Source: Stentor coeruleus (Eukaryota > Ciliophora > Heterotrichea > Heterotrichida > Stentoridae). From it: 64,000 nt of DNA. Both the position numbers and the translations under genes were made by a program. The notes beneath the pieces were generated by a model, which was given only the letters and a program-made list of their open reading frames with translations, did no database searches and had not been told where the DNA came from. Numbering within the stretch: the stretch's first letter is position 1; each line of letters starts with the position of its first letter. This document shows, in pieces, positions 28,590 through 37,472 of the stretch. The stretch is from NCBI GenBank assembly GCA_001970955.1, contig MPUH01000203.1:18916-82915 (forward strand), written 5' to 3'.

Positions 28590-29072
28590 TTATTTAATTG
28601 TATTCTTAGAATCCAAAATACCTTCTAAATCCTCAACCTCAGTCTCAGTCCTTCTAAATTTCATAAATTCTAATGGATCTCCATTCATAAGTTCAATAGC
28701 TTTTACCCCTTCCTAAATGAATTTTACAACATTTTTTATATCGACTTTAGCCCCTTTTTCCAATAAGATTTTTGCAAGGAATCTTTTATTGGTAATTAGT
28801 GCAAGATGTAAAGGAGTATCTCCATTAGTATCTTGAATATTTATATCAGCACCAATTTTGAGTAATGCTTGAACAATATTTATCTTATTTACCCATACTG
28901 CTAAATGAAGGTAAGTCCAATTGTACTGTTTGAATATTACAGCAGTAAGGCGTTTTAATAAATCTTCTTTAGTAAAGATAAAGTTACCATCATTGTTTTG
29001 AATAGCATTAAGGACTTCATCTGGCTATATAGTATTTACCCTTTGGTCCTCTTTATGGCAAAGTGATCCCAT
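28590..29072 (-). CDS. Small ankyrin-repeat protein with two 15-nt introns
   Basis: Exon 1 (29040-29072) encodes MGSLCHKEDQR. Introns at 29025-29039 and 28713-28727 are both 15 nt, GT...AG, phase 0, and each removes an in-frame TAG. The spliced protein is about 150 aa. Ankyrin repeats are clear: YNWTYLHLAVWVNKINIVQ, ALLKIGADINIQDTNGDTPL, HLALITNKRFLAKILLEKGA, in residues about 40-105, giving two full repeats plus a partial one. The tail is acidic. The N-terminal MGSLC could be myristoylated. It probably mediates protein-protein contacts; the partner is unknown. It lies just downstream of the second intron array, on the same strand. Confidence 0.8.
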
Positions 29073-29109
29073 TTATATCAAAACTAATTACTATCTTATA
29101 AGTATAGTT

Positions 29110-29430
29110 TCAACGCTCCCACTTTTCATTCACGCATTCTGGGTAATCTTTTTTAAACTGCATTGCTTGATTATCTTTGAAAAAACCATTAAAAACTTCT
29201 TTACCTGTCTTGATTTCCATCACACTCACTAAATAATTTATACCTAATTTTATAATACAGCCTTTGTAAAAATTACAAACTTCATATTAGGTACCTTTAT
29301 GTATCTTACCATCTAGTTATATTTTACTCCCTTAGTTATATTTACCTTTTTTCTTTTACAAACATATATAGAATATCTCTATAATTTCCCAAAGCATATA
29401 ATTGTCTGTAGTTTTTCCTTTTAGATCTTA
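29110..29430 (-). pseudogene. Paralogue fragment of the 545-1531 gene with a 7-intron array, upstream part damaged
   Basis: The 3' exon (29110-29228, stop at 29110-29112) encodes SVMEIKTGKEVFN..., followed by MQFKKDYPE. It aligns residue for residue with the C-terminus of the 545-1531 gene (TIFQVKSKKKECL...QWFKKYPE). Immediately upstream, seven abutting or 3-nt-spaced 15-nt GT...AG units occur at 29331-29345, 29313-29327, 29295-29309, 29280-29294, 29262-29276, 29244-29258 and 29229-29243. Joined in phase 1 they keep the 3' exon frame, as in the other gene. The exon before 29346 has a TAA at 29356-29358 in that frame and is open only in a different one (KRKNYRQLYALGNYRDILY). So the gene is probably broken, or its upstream structure is unresolved. 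Confidence 0.55.
29229..29345 (-). other. Second minimal-intron array: seven 15-nt introns
   Basis: Seven 15-nt GT...AG units (coordinates under the 29110-29430 entry) are separated by four 3-nt exons and two zero-length junctions. As in the first array, codons are split after their first base. The unspliced frame carries three TAA in this stretch. Confidence 0.7.
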
Positions 29431-29874
29431 AATGGTTTTATTGATACTTCATCTGTATATTTTTTCTCATATATTGAATATGAATTAAAATGGCTTCTAT
29501 TTCAGTGTTTTGCAGCTTCTTTATATAAATTCTTTAAAATTTGTAATTTCGCTACCTTCTTGAAGTTTGATAGTTTTTTTATTTCATTCTAAAACATTTT
29601 ATTACCTTACTTAATACACTATAAGCATTTTCTTGGTTTTTAAAATCCGTTCTAAACACAAGAATCAGCAAAATTAAGTTTAAAATAAAACAATAACTGT
29701 TAAAAATGCACACAAAATTATCAACTCATCTTTTTTTCAACTTTTATCTCAACAGATTTTTGAATTTAATCTCTATATTTATCACCATTAAAAATCCCCA
29801 AATTATCCCTAAACCTAAATTCCAAACTTCCTACCAACTCTAATAAGAAATTTCCATAATCATCTGAAAATTTA
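29431..29874. other. Gene-poor interval, probable decayed coding DNA on the minus strand
   Basis: On the minus strand the frame leading into the second array has coherent pieces (for example TIKLQEGSEITNFKEFI) interrupted by TAA, TAG and TGA. No intact exon or minimal intron was recognised. Confidence 0.35.
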
Positions 29875-30306
29875 ATGGAAAGGCACTCCTCTTATAAAAT
29901 CGCCTCTAATACCCATCTAAACAAAGCCCCTTCTCTCATAAACATCCTAGATCATTCATCATCAACAGTCTATCTCCAAAACCACAACAATTCCAGCATC
30001 TCCCCAATCCGTTCATCAAAATCAAACGCAAAGTTATACCCAATCAGTAAAGTTACCATAATAACAAACATCGATAAAAAATCCCGGGCCTTACTCAGTT
30101 CATTTAGCCCATCAAAAATCCGTCATTTAAATCGTTTAAAAAACATCTACAATAGAAGTACTCAAAAGATAAACAACAATTTAATATGTTCAGGAAAACT
30201 ATATGAAATCTCTAAAAAAAGTCCAAGGAGCCATAATCATTTAAATATAAAACTTACTCCTCTTCGTAGTAACATAACCCCAGAGCCATTAGAAAAACTC
30301 TTATAA
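29875..30306 (+). CDS. Hypothetical basic Ser/Asn-rich protein, 143 aa
   Basis: An intact frame from ATG to TAA encodes a basic protein rich in Ser, Asn, Lys and Ile. It has short SPI/SPS/TPL motifs and no hydrophobic segment or known domain. A central KIRHLNRLKNIYNR stretch could form an amphipathic basic helix. It ends 29 bp before the U2AF gene on the same strand. The composition suggests a nuclear or cytoskeletal protein, but nothing specific can be said. Confidence 0.6.
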   Translation: MERHSSYKIASNTHLNKAPSLINILDHSSSTVYLQNHNNSSISPIRSSKSNAKLYPISKVTIITNIDKKSRALLSSFSPSKIRHLNRLKNIYNRSTQKINNNLICSGKLYEISKKSPRSHNHLNIKLTPLRSNITPEPLEKLL

Positions 30307-30335
30307 CTATATAAAATTGGTAACTTTGTAATATT

Positions 30336-31184
30336 ATGTCTTTTGCTAGACCAAGATCTAGAAGCCCCAGAAGGCAGCAGTCGAAAAAAAGTCGTTTTAG
30401 TGATGTGAACCCTGATGACAAGGATATCATAAAAAGCTTAGAAACAGTAAAAGCAGCTCAGACTACAAAAGTTGATAGAAAATTATATGTAGGGAATTTA
30501 CCTGCAGGAATTACTCAAATACAATTAGTTGATTTATTAAATACAGCTTTGATAAACAAGAAACTTAATGCATATCCTGGACATCCGGTTTTAAGTTCAT
30601 GGATAAGTCAAGATGGACATTATGCTTTTGTTGAATTTAGGAGTATAGAAGAAGCTAATCTTGCGTTTTCTTTAAACAATTACCCAATATTAGGACAAAA
30701 TCTTAAAGTTGGAAGACCTAAAACTTATAGTGGTTCACAACCAGCTTCAGCTACAGAACGTAATACACTTATGGGGGGATATACTTTACCTACAATATCA
30801 GCTTATGCAAATATTACTGATGTTAATAAACAAGGACCACTTAAACCTTTAAGAGTATTTTTATCAAGTGAAGTACTTTGTGTTAAGAAAATGGTAAATA
30901 GACAAGAATTAGAAGAAAATTATGAGGATTTAGTTGATGATATTAGAGAACATGTTAATAGATTTGGCCAAGTTTTAGAAGTTTATATCCCTAGAGATGG
31001 AGATTTTGTTGGAAATGTGTATTTGGAATTTCCTACAGTTGCTGAAGCGAAGGTAGTTAGAAATGCTCTTAGTGGGTTAACATTTAATGGAAGTACTTTA
31101 GATATTTCGTTTATACCTTTTCAGAAGTTTAAAGAAAAAGAACTTGATTCTGGAAATGATCTGCAGGTGATAATAAACGCATAA
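30336..31184 (+). CDS. U2AF2: U2AF large subunit homologue lacking RRM2
   Basis: Residues 1-25 form a short RS/basic head (RPRSRSPRR), then KKSRFSDVNPDD, which resembles a UHM-ligand motif with Phe in place of Trp. RRM1 spans residues about 47-128, with RKLYVGNLPAGITQ as RNP2-like and HYAFVEFRSIEEA as RNP1-like. It matches U2AF2 RRM1 including the PGHPVLSSWI segment. The C-terminal UHM/RRM3 spans about 171-270 (SEVLCVKKMV, then GNVYLEFPTVAEAK), again U2AF2-like. Only about 40 residues link them, so the RRM2 domain of about 80 aa found in animal and fungal U2AF2 is missing; the total is 282 aa against about 475 in human. RRM1+RRM2 read the polypyrimidine tract, which 15-nt introns cannot contain. 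Single exon. Confidence 0.8.
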   Translation: MSFARPRSRSPRRQQSKKSRFSDVNPDDKDIIKSLETVKAAQTTKVDRKLYVGNLPAGITQIQLVDLLNTALINKKLNAYPGHPVLSSWISQDGHYAFVEFRSIEEANLAFSLNNYPILGQNLKVGRPKTYSGSQPASATERNTLMGGYTLPTISAYANITDVNKQGPLKPLRVFLSSEVLCVKKMVNRQELEENYEDLVDDIREHVNRFGQVLEVYIPRDGDFVGNVYLEFPTVAEAKVVRNALSGLTFNGSTLDISFIPFQKFKEKELDSGNDLQVIINA

Positions 31185-31233
31185 TCTTTATAACAAGTTA
31201 AATACTAGAATTTTCTATATAACATCTTAATAA

Positions 31234-32658
31234 ATGTCGTCAAAGTTATGGATAATCTCTCTCATCGTCTTCATCATATTAGCAGATATAGTTGAAGAAG
31301 ATGGAGTCTGGGTGTTAAATGATGATAATTTCAATGAAGCTCTTGAAAAACAACCTGATCTTTTAGTTGAGTTCTATGCCCCCTGGTGTGGTCACTGTAA
31401 AAAACTAGCCCCCGAGTACTCTAAAGCTGCTAAAAAACTCGCCACAAACATTCCTCCAATAAAAATCGCTAAAGTTGATGCAACAACAAGCACAGTCTTA
31501 GCAAGTCGATACAAAATTGAAAGCTACCCAACTTTAAAATACTTTACTAATAAAATCCCAAGTGATTACACAGGCGGGAGAACAGAAGATACAATCTTTT
31601 CTTGGATCTTAAAAAGAAACACCCCATCAATTACTTATCTTTCGTCTTTATCCAGCTTACAAAATCTCAGTAGTCTTCATAAAGTTCTCGTAGTGCTTTT
31701 CTCTGAAAAAAATACTCCTGAAGCTGTAGTTTTTGAACAAGTCGCTAAAAGTATTGATTCAGTAACTTTTGCTTTAGTTTCAGATACTGAAACTCCTAAA
31801 AGTTTTGGGGTCTCTCAACCATCTCTAATGATTTTTAAACAATTTGACGAGAGAAGAGTTGATTATAAAGGTAGATATGTTATGACAGAAATAAGTCGTT
31901 TTGTTAATGATAATAGATTACCTTTAGTGATTCCATTTGGTGACGATGCTATAGATTTGATATTCCAAAAATCCTCTCCAGCTTTGTTTTTATTTGCTAA
32001 TTCATATAGTGAATATCAAGCTGATATGGAATCTTTAAGCAAAGAGTATAAAGGAATATTAGTTTTTTCATATGCTGATCTTAGGTCAAATGATAATAAT
32101 AGACTTGCTGAGTATTTTGGTATTGGAGCTATAGATCAGCCTGTTTCTATAATTGTTGACCCTAGAGGTGAGGTTAAGAAATATAGATATAATGGGTTTT
32201 TGACTTATGATGGGCTTAAAAACTTTGCTAATAGTTGGAGTAATAAGAAAATTGAGGCTTATTATAAAAGTCAAGAAATCCCTCAGAATAATTATGATGG
32301 TTCAGTTAGGGTTTTAGTTGGGAAAAATTATGATCAGGTGGTTTTAGATAAAACTAAAGATGTACTTGTTGAGTTTTATGCACCTTGGTGTGGACATTGT
32401 AAACAATTAGCTCCTGAGTATGAAAAACTTGCTCAAGAACTTAAAGGGGTGACATCAATTGTTATTGCTAAAATAGACGCTACAGTTAATGAAGCTAAAG
32501 GTGTTGGGGTAAGAGGGTTTCCAACTATTAAATTTTATCCGGCTAATAACAAAAATCCTATTGAGTTTAATGGGGAAAGGAATTATGAAGGTTTGCTGAA
32601 GTTTGTTCTAGATAAAGCGAGTATTAAATTTGATTTAGACAAGAAAGTAGACCTTTAA
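31234..32658 (+). CDS. Protein disulfide isomerase
   Basis: A 474-aa ER thiol oxidoreductase with a hydrophobic signal peptide (residues 1-22). The first thioredoxin domain has an APWCGHCKK active site (about residue 50), two redox-inactive thioredoxin-like domains follow (about 145-345), and the second active domain has APWCGHCKQ (about 383). The C-terminus KVDL is a KDEL-type ER-retrieval signal. The a-b-b'-a' order and length are those of classical PDI. It catalyses disulfide formation and exchange in secretory proteins. Its start lies 49 bp downstream of the U2AF gene's stop, on the same strand. Confidence 0.9.
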   Translation: MSSKLWIISLIVFIILADIVEEDGVWVLNDDNFNEALEKQPDLLVEFYAPWCGHCKKLAPEYSKAAKKLATNIPPIKIAKVDATTSTVLASRYKIESYPTLKYFTNKIPSDYTGGRTEDTIFSWILKRNTPSITYLSSLSSLQNLSSLHKVLVVLFSEKNTPEAVVFEQVAKSIDSVTFALVSDTETPKSFGVSQPSLMIFKQFDERRVDYKGRYVMTEISRFVNDNRLPLVIPFGDDAIDLIFQKSSPALFLFANSYSEYQADMESLSKEYKGILVFSYADLRSNDNNRLAEYFGIGAIDQPVSIIVDPRGEVKKYRYNGFLTYDGLKNFANSWSNKKIEAYYKSQEIPQNNYDGSVRVLVGKNYDQVVLDKTKDVLVEFYAPWCGHCKQLAPEYEKLAQELKGVTSIVIAKIDATVNEAKGVGVRGFPTIKFYPANNKNPIEFNGERNYEGLLKFVLDKASIKFDLDKKVDL

Positions 32659-33557
32659 TAGATAAATTTACCTATTAATTATGATTTTTTTTTTACTAAT
32701 GATATTTAAAACTTCTATTGTAAGTCAAATAAATTGTGATTTGCTCATTTTATTAATATACTAATTGTTCAAATTTGAGTTTTAGATTTTTCTCTCAAAT
32801 GGATAATCAAATAATAGTCACTTTGTGCCTACTCGCACAAAGCCTATATTTTTTCTATTAGCTTTTCATTTCTTTTTACCATAATTTATAATAATTAGAA
32901 GGTCGAGTAGCTAATTCTGTTTCCAATCTGAGTTTCCTTTAAATGATTTTTATTCTTAAATACTTCTTTTATATAATTCTTGAAATTTATTCATAACATT
33001 TTCAAATTCATATCGCAGTTGAATAATATTATCAATTTTTGGATTTGATAGAAATCAAGTAAAATTAAAAAATAATTTATAAGAATGATTTACTATTAAA
33101 ATATGATATTCAAGTGAAGGCTGTAGGTATAAACATTATTTACTTTTTTTGATTCTGCTTAAAATTTAGAAAATAAATTTTTTTTGTATGTTTAAAATTC
33201 TGAAAGAAAATGTTTTACAAGTTCAAAAATTATTATATTCTTTATATATCAAAGAATTTTTAAATTGCATGTTGTAAATTTATGATATTTCATTTATTAG
33301 GTAGATATCATTCATCTATGACAAATCTCATGGAGACTAACAGCATTAAATCAGCATACATAAACAAAACTCGATTTATTTTTATCATATTTAATAACCA
33401 CAACAACTCTATATCCAGAATTTCTTATATTTTTATAACAAAAGCTATATAAACAACACTATTTTATATAAAACCAAAAAATATTCTTCAAGTCAATTAT
33501 TATCAATCTACATTAAAAATATAATACTCTTACATAAAACATATACTCTTTAGTGTT
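32659..33557. other. Intergenic with a hairpin and a probable minus-strand coding relic
   Basis: On the minus strand, about 33051 to 32770, frames read SNPKIDNIIQLRYEFENVMN and KFQELYKRSI, then KSFKGNSDWKQN, LLDL, and in a shifted frame KRNEKLIEKI, ALCE, AQSDYYLIIHLREKSK. They are interrupted by TAA/TAG at positions where Gln would fit. No start or introns were found. The rest is featureless. Confidence 0.35.
32821..32842. repeat. Perfect 8-bp stem, 6-nt loop inverted repeat
   Basis: CTTTGTGC at 32821-32828 is the reverse complement of GCACAAAG at 32835-32842, with six bases between. It lies about 160 bp downstream of the PDI stop. It is GC-richer than its surroundings. Function unknown; it could be a 3'-end structure or chance. 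Confidence 0.5.
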
Positions 33558-35030
33558 TCATTTAGAAATAGTTATTTGATAAGAAGCATAAGCATGGTTT
33601 AACGACTTATACTCAAGAGAATTCAATATAAACGGCCTAGGGTATCCAAACTGTTCAATAGTCTTAACAGCTTCCTGATCTAACCTCAAAGTCTCTTCTT
33701 CAATCGCCAAGTCTTCAACTGTTAAGTTCTCACAGTCATAAAACCAAGGATGATTCAAAATAGCCTCAATTGGAATTCTCTTACAAGGAACTATTTGAAG
33801 CATTTTACGTATCAAGTCTTTAACTTCTTCACTTAAAAATTCAGGCAAATCATATTTGCCTAAAAGAATAGATTTATGAAGTTCAGCTAAAGTGTTACCT
33901 TTAAATGGAACAGTTCCACAAACCATGCAATAAAGCAAAACACCTAAACTCCAAATATCAGACCAAAAACCTTCATAACCTTTATCTATAACAATTTCTG
34001 GAGCCAAGTATGCAGGGGTTCCACATTGATCAAGAATAATCTCCCCTTTATGCATGATTTTAGAAACACCAAAGTCACAGATTTTTATATTTTCCACAGC
34101 TTTGTCTAATAAAATATTATCAAGTTTAAAGTCTCTATGCAAAATCCCATGTTTATGAATTGTATTTGCCCCTTGGATTATTTCATAGTATAACTTTTTA
34201 CAAACACTTTCACTCATACGTCCATTATTTTTCAAATAATTCAGCAAATCTCCTCCTCCAATATACTCCATCACAATTAAAAAATGATCCTCACTTTCAA
34301 ATACTTCTAATATTTTCACAACAAACTTACTTCTGATTTTCTTTAATATATACACTTCTCTAAATATTTTTCTTCTTGAATGCTCATTCAATAAATACGC
34401 TCTATCTAAAACTTTTATAGCAACTTTTTTACCGCTAAGTACATGAATTCCTAACATTACTTTACCAAATGCCCCTTGACCTAAAAGCTTTATAATACTA
34501 TAAAATTTCAAAGTTGTTTGTGGCTCAGCTAAAGTTTCTTTAAAAGATTTAGTAATAGCTTCAATTAACTGTTCTTTTTCTTTCATAAAAAGAACTTTTG
34601 AACGCATGATTGGATTTGATTTGGAGCATTCTAAAATTTCTGATGTAGACTTTTTCCTTTTAATAAAAGAAATTTTAGGAGATACTCGGCCTGGGCTTTG
34701 TCGGATTAACAGTCCTGAAGATTCTTGAATGGACTTTTTTAGCTTAGAAGTATTATGGAGTTTGAGCAATTTAACATTGCGAGGACTTGCTTTTTCTGAA
34801 TGACCACTTAAAGATTTTGGTGATGGGATACGAATTATGCAATTACGTGAACTTGAATAGTCTCTTGGCTTGTATTGCCTGATTGAGGCTGGGCTATTTT
34901 TTTCACTTTTTGATGTTGGGTTTATAGATTGCTTGTTTATTTTCAAGGCTCCTATTACGAGGCCTTTTTTTCTTTTGACGTTGAGCGTACGGTCAGTCAT
35001 AGGCTCTTCACTTCCTCGTTTTTTATGCAT
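33558..35030 (-). CDS. CAMK-like serine/threonine protein kinase
   Basis: The 490-aa protein has a basic Ser/Pro-rich N-terminus (residues 1-170) and a complete kinase domain (about 172-420). Visible features are GQGAFGKV in the glycine loop, VAIKVLD with the ATP-binding Lys, HRDFKLDN in the catalytic loop, DFGVSK, CGTPAYLAPE and a WSDIWSLGVLLY helix. The FKLDNILLD variant and the overall sequence are closest to the CAMKL/AMPK-related group. A short helical tail follows, with no recognised regulatory module. The clustered KS/SP sites in the N-terminus could be phosphorylated. All catalytic residues are present. Single exon. Confidence 0.85.
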   Translation of the reverse strand: MHKKRGSEEPMTDRTLNVKRKKGLVIGALKINKQSINPTSKSEKNSPASIRQYKPRDYSSSRNCIIRIPSPKSLSGHSEKASPRNVKLLKLHNTSKLKKSIQESSGLLIRQSPGRVSPKISFIKRKKSTSEILECSKSNPIMRSKVLFMKEKEQLIEAITKSFKETLAEPQTTLKFYSIIKLLGQGAFGKVMLGIHVLSGKKVAIKVLDRAYLLNEHSRRKIFREVYILKKIRSKFVVKILEVFESEDHFLIVMEYIGGGDLLNYLKNNGRMSESVCKKLYYEIIQGANTIHKHGILHRDFKLDNILLDKAVENIKICDFGVSKIMHKGEIILDQCGTPAYLAPEIVIDKGYEGFWSDIWSLGVLLYCMVCGTVPFKGNTLAELHKSILLGKYDLPEFLSEEVKDLIRKMLQIVPCKRIPIEAILNHPWFYDCENLTVEDLAIEEETLRLDQEAVKTIEQFGYPRPFILNSLEYKSLNHAYASYQITISK

Positions 35031-36046
35031 TTATATTTAGAGTATTATTTCGATATTTCATGGGAAATTTTAAGTTATTGGTATTAATTAAAGGATATGT
35101 TGAACTTGATAAAATTTATGTTATGAGATTTTTTATGTGAAATAATTTTGTTTTTGTTTTTTCTTATTTTTAGTTATGATTGTTTTAATAGTAATAGTTT
35201 TTTGCAAGATTTGCTAATATTTTCGATTTTTTGTGAATTGGTCTTTGGCTTGTGATAGATGAATAAGTATTATTAAATTGTTTATTAAGTCTTATTATGG
35301 TAAATTTTTTTCTCTTAATGTTTCATTCTGATTTTAATAAAATTTTGATATTAAATTCAAAAAGTTGTATTGAAATAATAAAATTTATCACTTGAAGACT
35401 CTATAAATCAGGTTTTTTCATTTGGCTATTATGCAAAAAAAGTATTTATTTTTTAAAAGGTTATCTATATCTGCATGCTTATTTTTACGTCCTTAATCAT
35501 TATAGAAATTGTATCACTTGAAAGATTTTATTTAAGTATAAAACTGACTATCACTATGCTTTAATTTTATTAATTATTATGCTATAAAAATTTTACTTAA
35601 AGTATCAGATTTAAATCTTATCCTTTTATATAATTTAAAATTGTAAACTTATTAAATGCTTATTTTTATATGATTAACCTTTTTATTAAAAACTATCTCA
35701 TCACTCAAAAGCAATCTATTAAAACATTAAATATTTTCAACTCCAATATTTAATAATATATTTCAATCATTAACAAATAAAATTAATCTTATCAATTAAG
35801 CATTGATTTTACATTAACCAACCACACATACTTTCACCTATTAAAAAAAAATAATTCCCCAATTTAATCATCTTTAAACTAAAATCTTAAACCCTTATCC
35901 AAACTAATAAAAAATCTCAAAACACTTTCTAACCTTTTTATACAAAATAATCTACATATCTTAACCTTTTAAAAAATTCAATATTTTAAATACCCAAGCC
36001 TTATCTCTAAATAAAATCATAAATCAACTTAAAATTACTGTATAAA
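35031..36046. other. Intergenic between divergent genes, nothing recognised
   Basis: About 1 kb of AT-rich DNA separates the divergently transcribed kinase and UDP-GlcNAc pyrophosphorylase genes, so it must hold both promoters. No motif is clear by eye. Confidence 0.5.
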
Positions 36047-37447
36047 ATGGAATCCATTATCAAGAAATTTGAAGAACTAGGTCAAGGGCATGTATTCGCT
36101 GAATTCTCAACCCTCTCTGCCGAATCTCAGCAATCCCTTCTCTTTGAAGCTAGTCAAATCGACATGGAGTTACTCTCTAACCTATACTCTTTTTTCAAAT
36201 CAGGCCATGTTCCCGAAGAATCAAATGACTTTTCTCCATTCCCAAACATTTTCAATTTAGAATCAGCAAGTGCAGATCATAAAAACCTTCTTCAAAGTGA
36301 TGGGCTTAGAATTATCAGTCGAGGTGAAGCTGCAGTGTTAACTTTTGCTGGAGGTCAAGGGACAAGATTAGGTGTTCCATATCCAAAAGGCATGTATGAT
36401 ATAGGTTTAATTTCTCATAAAACGCTTCTTCAATTATTTGCTGAAAGACTTATTAGGTTAAAAAATCTTGCAGGACAACAAACTCCATCTATACCATGGC
36501 TGATTATGGTAAATTGGGAAACTTATGATCTTATGGTGCACTTTTTTGAATCTAATAATTACTTTGGTTTAGATCAAAATCAAGTGTTTTTCTTTAAACA
36601 AGATATGCTTCCTGCTATTGACTTTGAAGGGAAAATTATTCTGAATGAAAAAGATAAGATTTGTATGGCTCCTAATGGGAATGGAGGGGTTTATGAAGGA
36701 TTACTTAAAGCTAAAGCACTTGATTGGCTTGAAAGTAAGGGTGTTAGATTTGTTCATGTTTGTGGTATTGATAATGTGATGGTTAAAGTTTGTGACCCAA
36801 CTTTTTTAGCTTTTGCGGATAATAGTGATGCTGAAGTTTCGACTAAAGTTGTAGAAAAAGTTAGTTATAATGAAAGCATGGGAATACTTGGTCTTAGAGG
36901 TGGAAAACAAGGAATCATCGAATATTCTGAACTTAGTGAAGAAATGGCCAAACTTGTTGACGACAACGGTAAGTTAGTTTATTTTGGTGGAAACATCCTC
37001 AACCACATTTTCAGAGTGAGTTTCCTAAGAAGAATAACTAGTTCACTAGAACTTTTAAGATCCAAATACCACATCGCTAGAAAAAAAATCCCATTTTATT
37101 CCGCTGGTACAAAAACTACACCAAAAGAGCCAAACGGGGTAAAATTCGAACTATTTTATTTCGACATTTTTTCATTATCAACAGTTAGCGCAGCAATGGA
37201 AATCCAAAGATCTGAAGAATTCGCCCCAGTGAAAAACGCTACTGGCGCTGATAGTCCAGAAAGTGCTAGAAAATTAATATCAGACCTACACTTGAAATGG
37301 TTAAAAAAAGCTGGGGCAATTTTTAATAACAAGCCTGAAACTGAAGGTTGTTGCTGTGAAATATCCCCACTCATATCTTATTCAGGTGAGGGTTTATATT
37401 TTGTAGCAGAAAAAAAAATCACTTTACCTTTCTATCTTTATTATTAA
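36047..37447 (+). CDS. UAP1: UDP-N-acetylglucosamine pyrophosphorylase
   Basis: The 466-aa protein carries the nucleotide-binding signature FAGGQGTRLGVPYPKGMYD (about residues 104-122) and the substrate motifs PNGNGGVYEGL and VCGIDNVMVKVCDP. It also has IEYSEL and NGVKFELFYFD, all characteristic of eukaryotic UAP1. The enzyme makes UDP-GlcNAc from UTP and GlcNAc-1-phosphate in the cytosol, supplying N-glycans, GPI anchors and chitin-like polymers. The length is typical (about 470-520). It is convergent with the Dicer-like gene, with only 25 bp between stops. Confidence 0.9.
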   Translation: MESIIKKFEELGQGHVFAEFSTLSAESQQSLLFEASQIDMELLSNLYSFFKSGHVPEESNDFSPFPNIFNLESASADHKNLLQSDGLRIISRGEAAVLTFAGGQGTRLGVPYPKGMYDIGLISHKTLLQLFAERLIRLKNLAGQQTPSIPWLIMVNWETYDLMVHFFESNNYFGLDQNQVFFFKQDMLPAIDFEGKIILNEKDKICMAPNGNGGVYEGLLKAKALDWLESKGVRFVHVCGIDNVMVKVCDPTFLAFADNSDAEVSTKVVEKVSYNESMGILGLRGGKQGIIEYSELSEEMAKLVDDNGKLVYFGGNILNHIFRVSFLRRITSSLELLRSKYHIARKKIPFYSAGTKTTPKEPNGVKFELFYFDIFSLSTVSAAMEIQRSEEFAPVKNATGADSPESARKLISDLHLKWLKKAGAIFNNKPETEGCCCEISPLISYSGEGLYFVAEKKITLPFYLYY

Positions 37448-37472
37448 GTAGTTAACAATTAGAGATATTATT

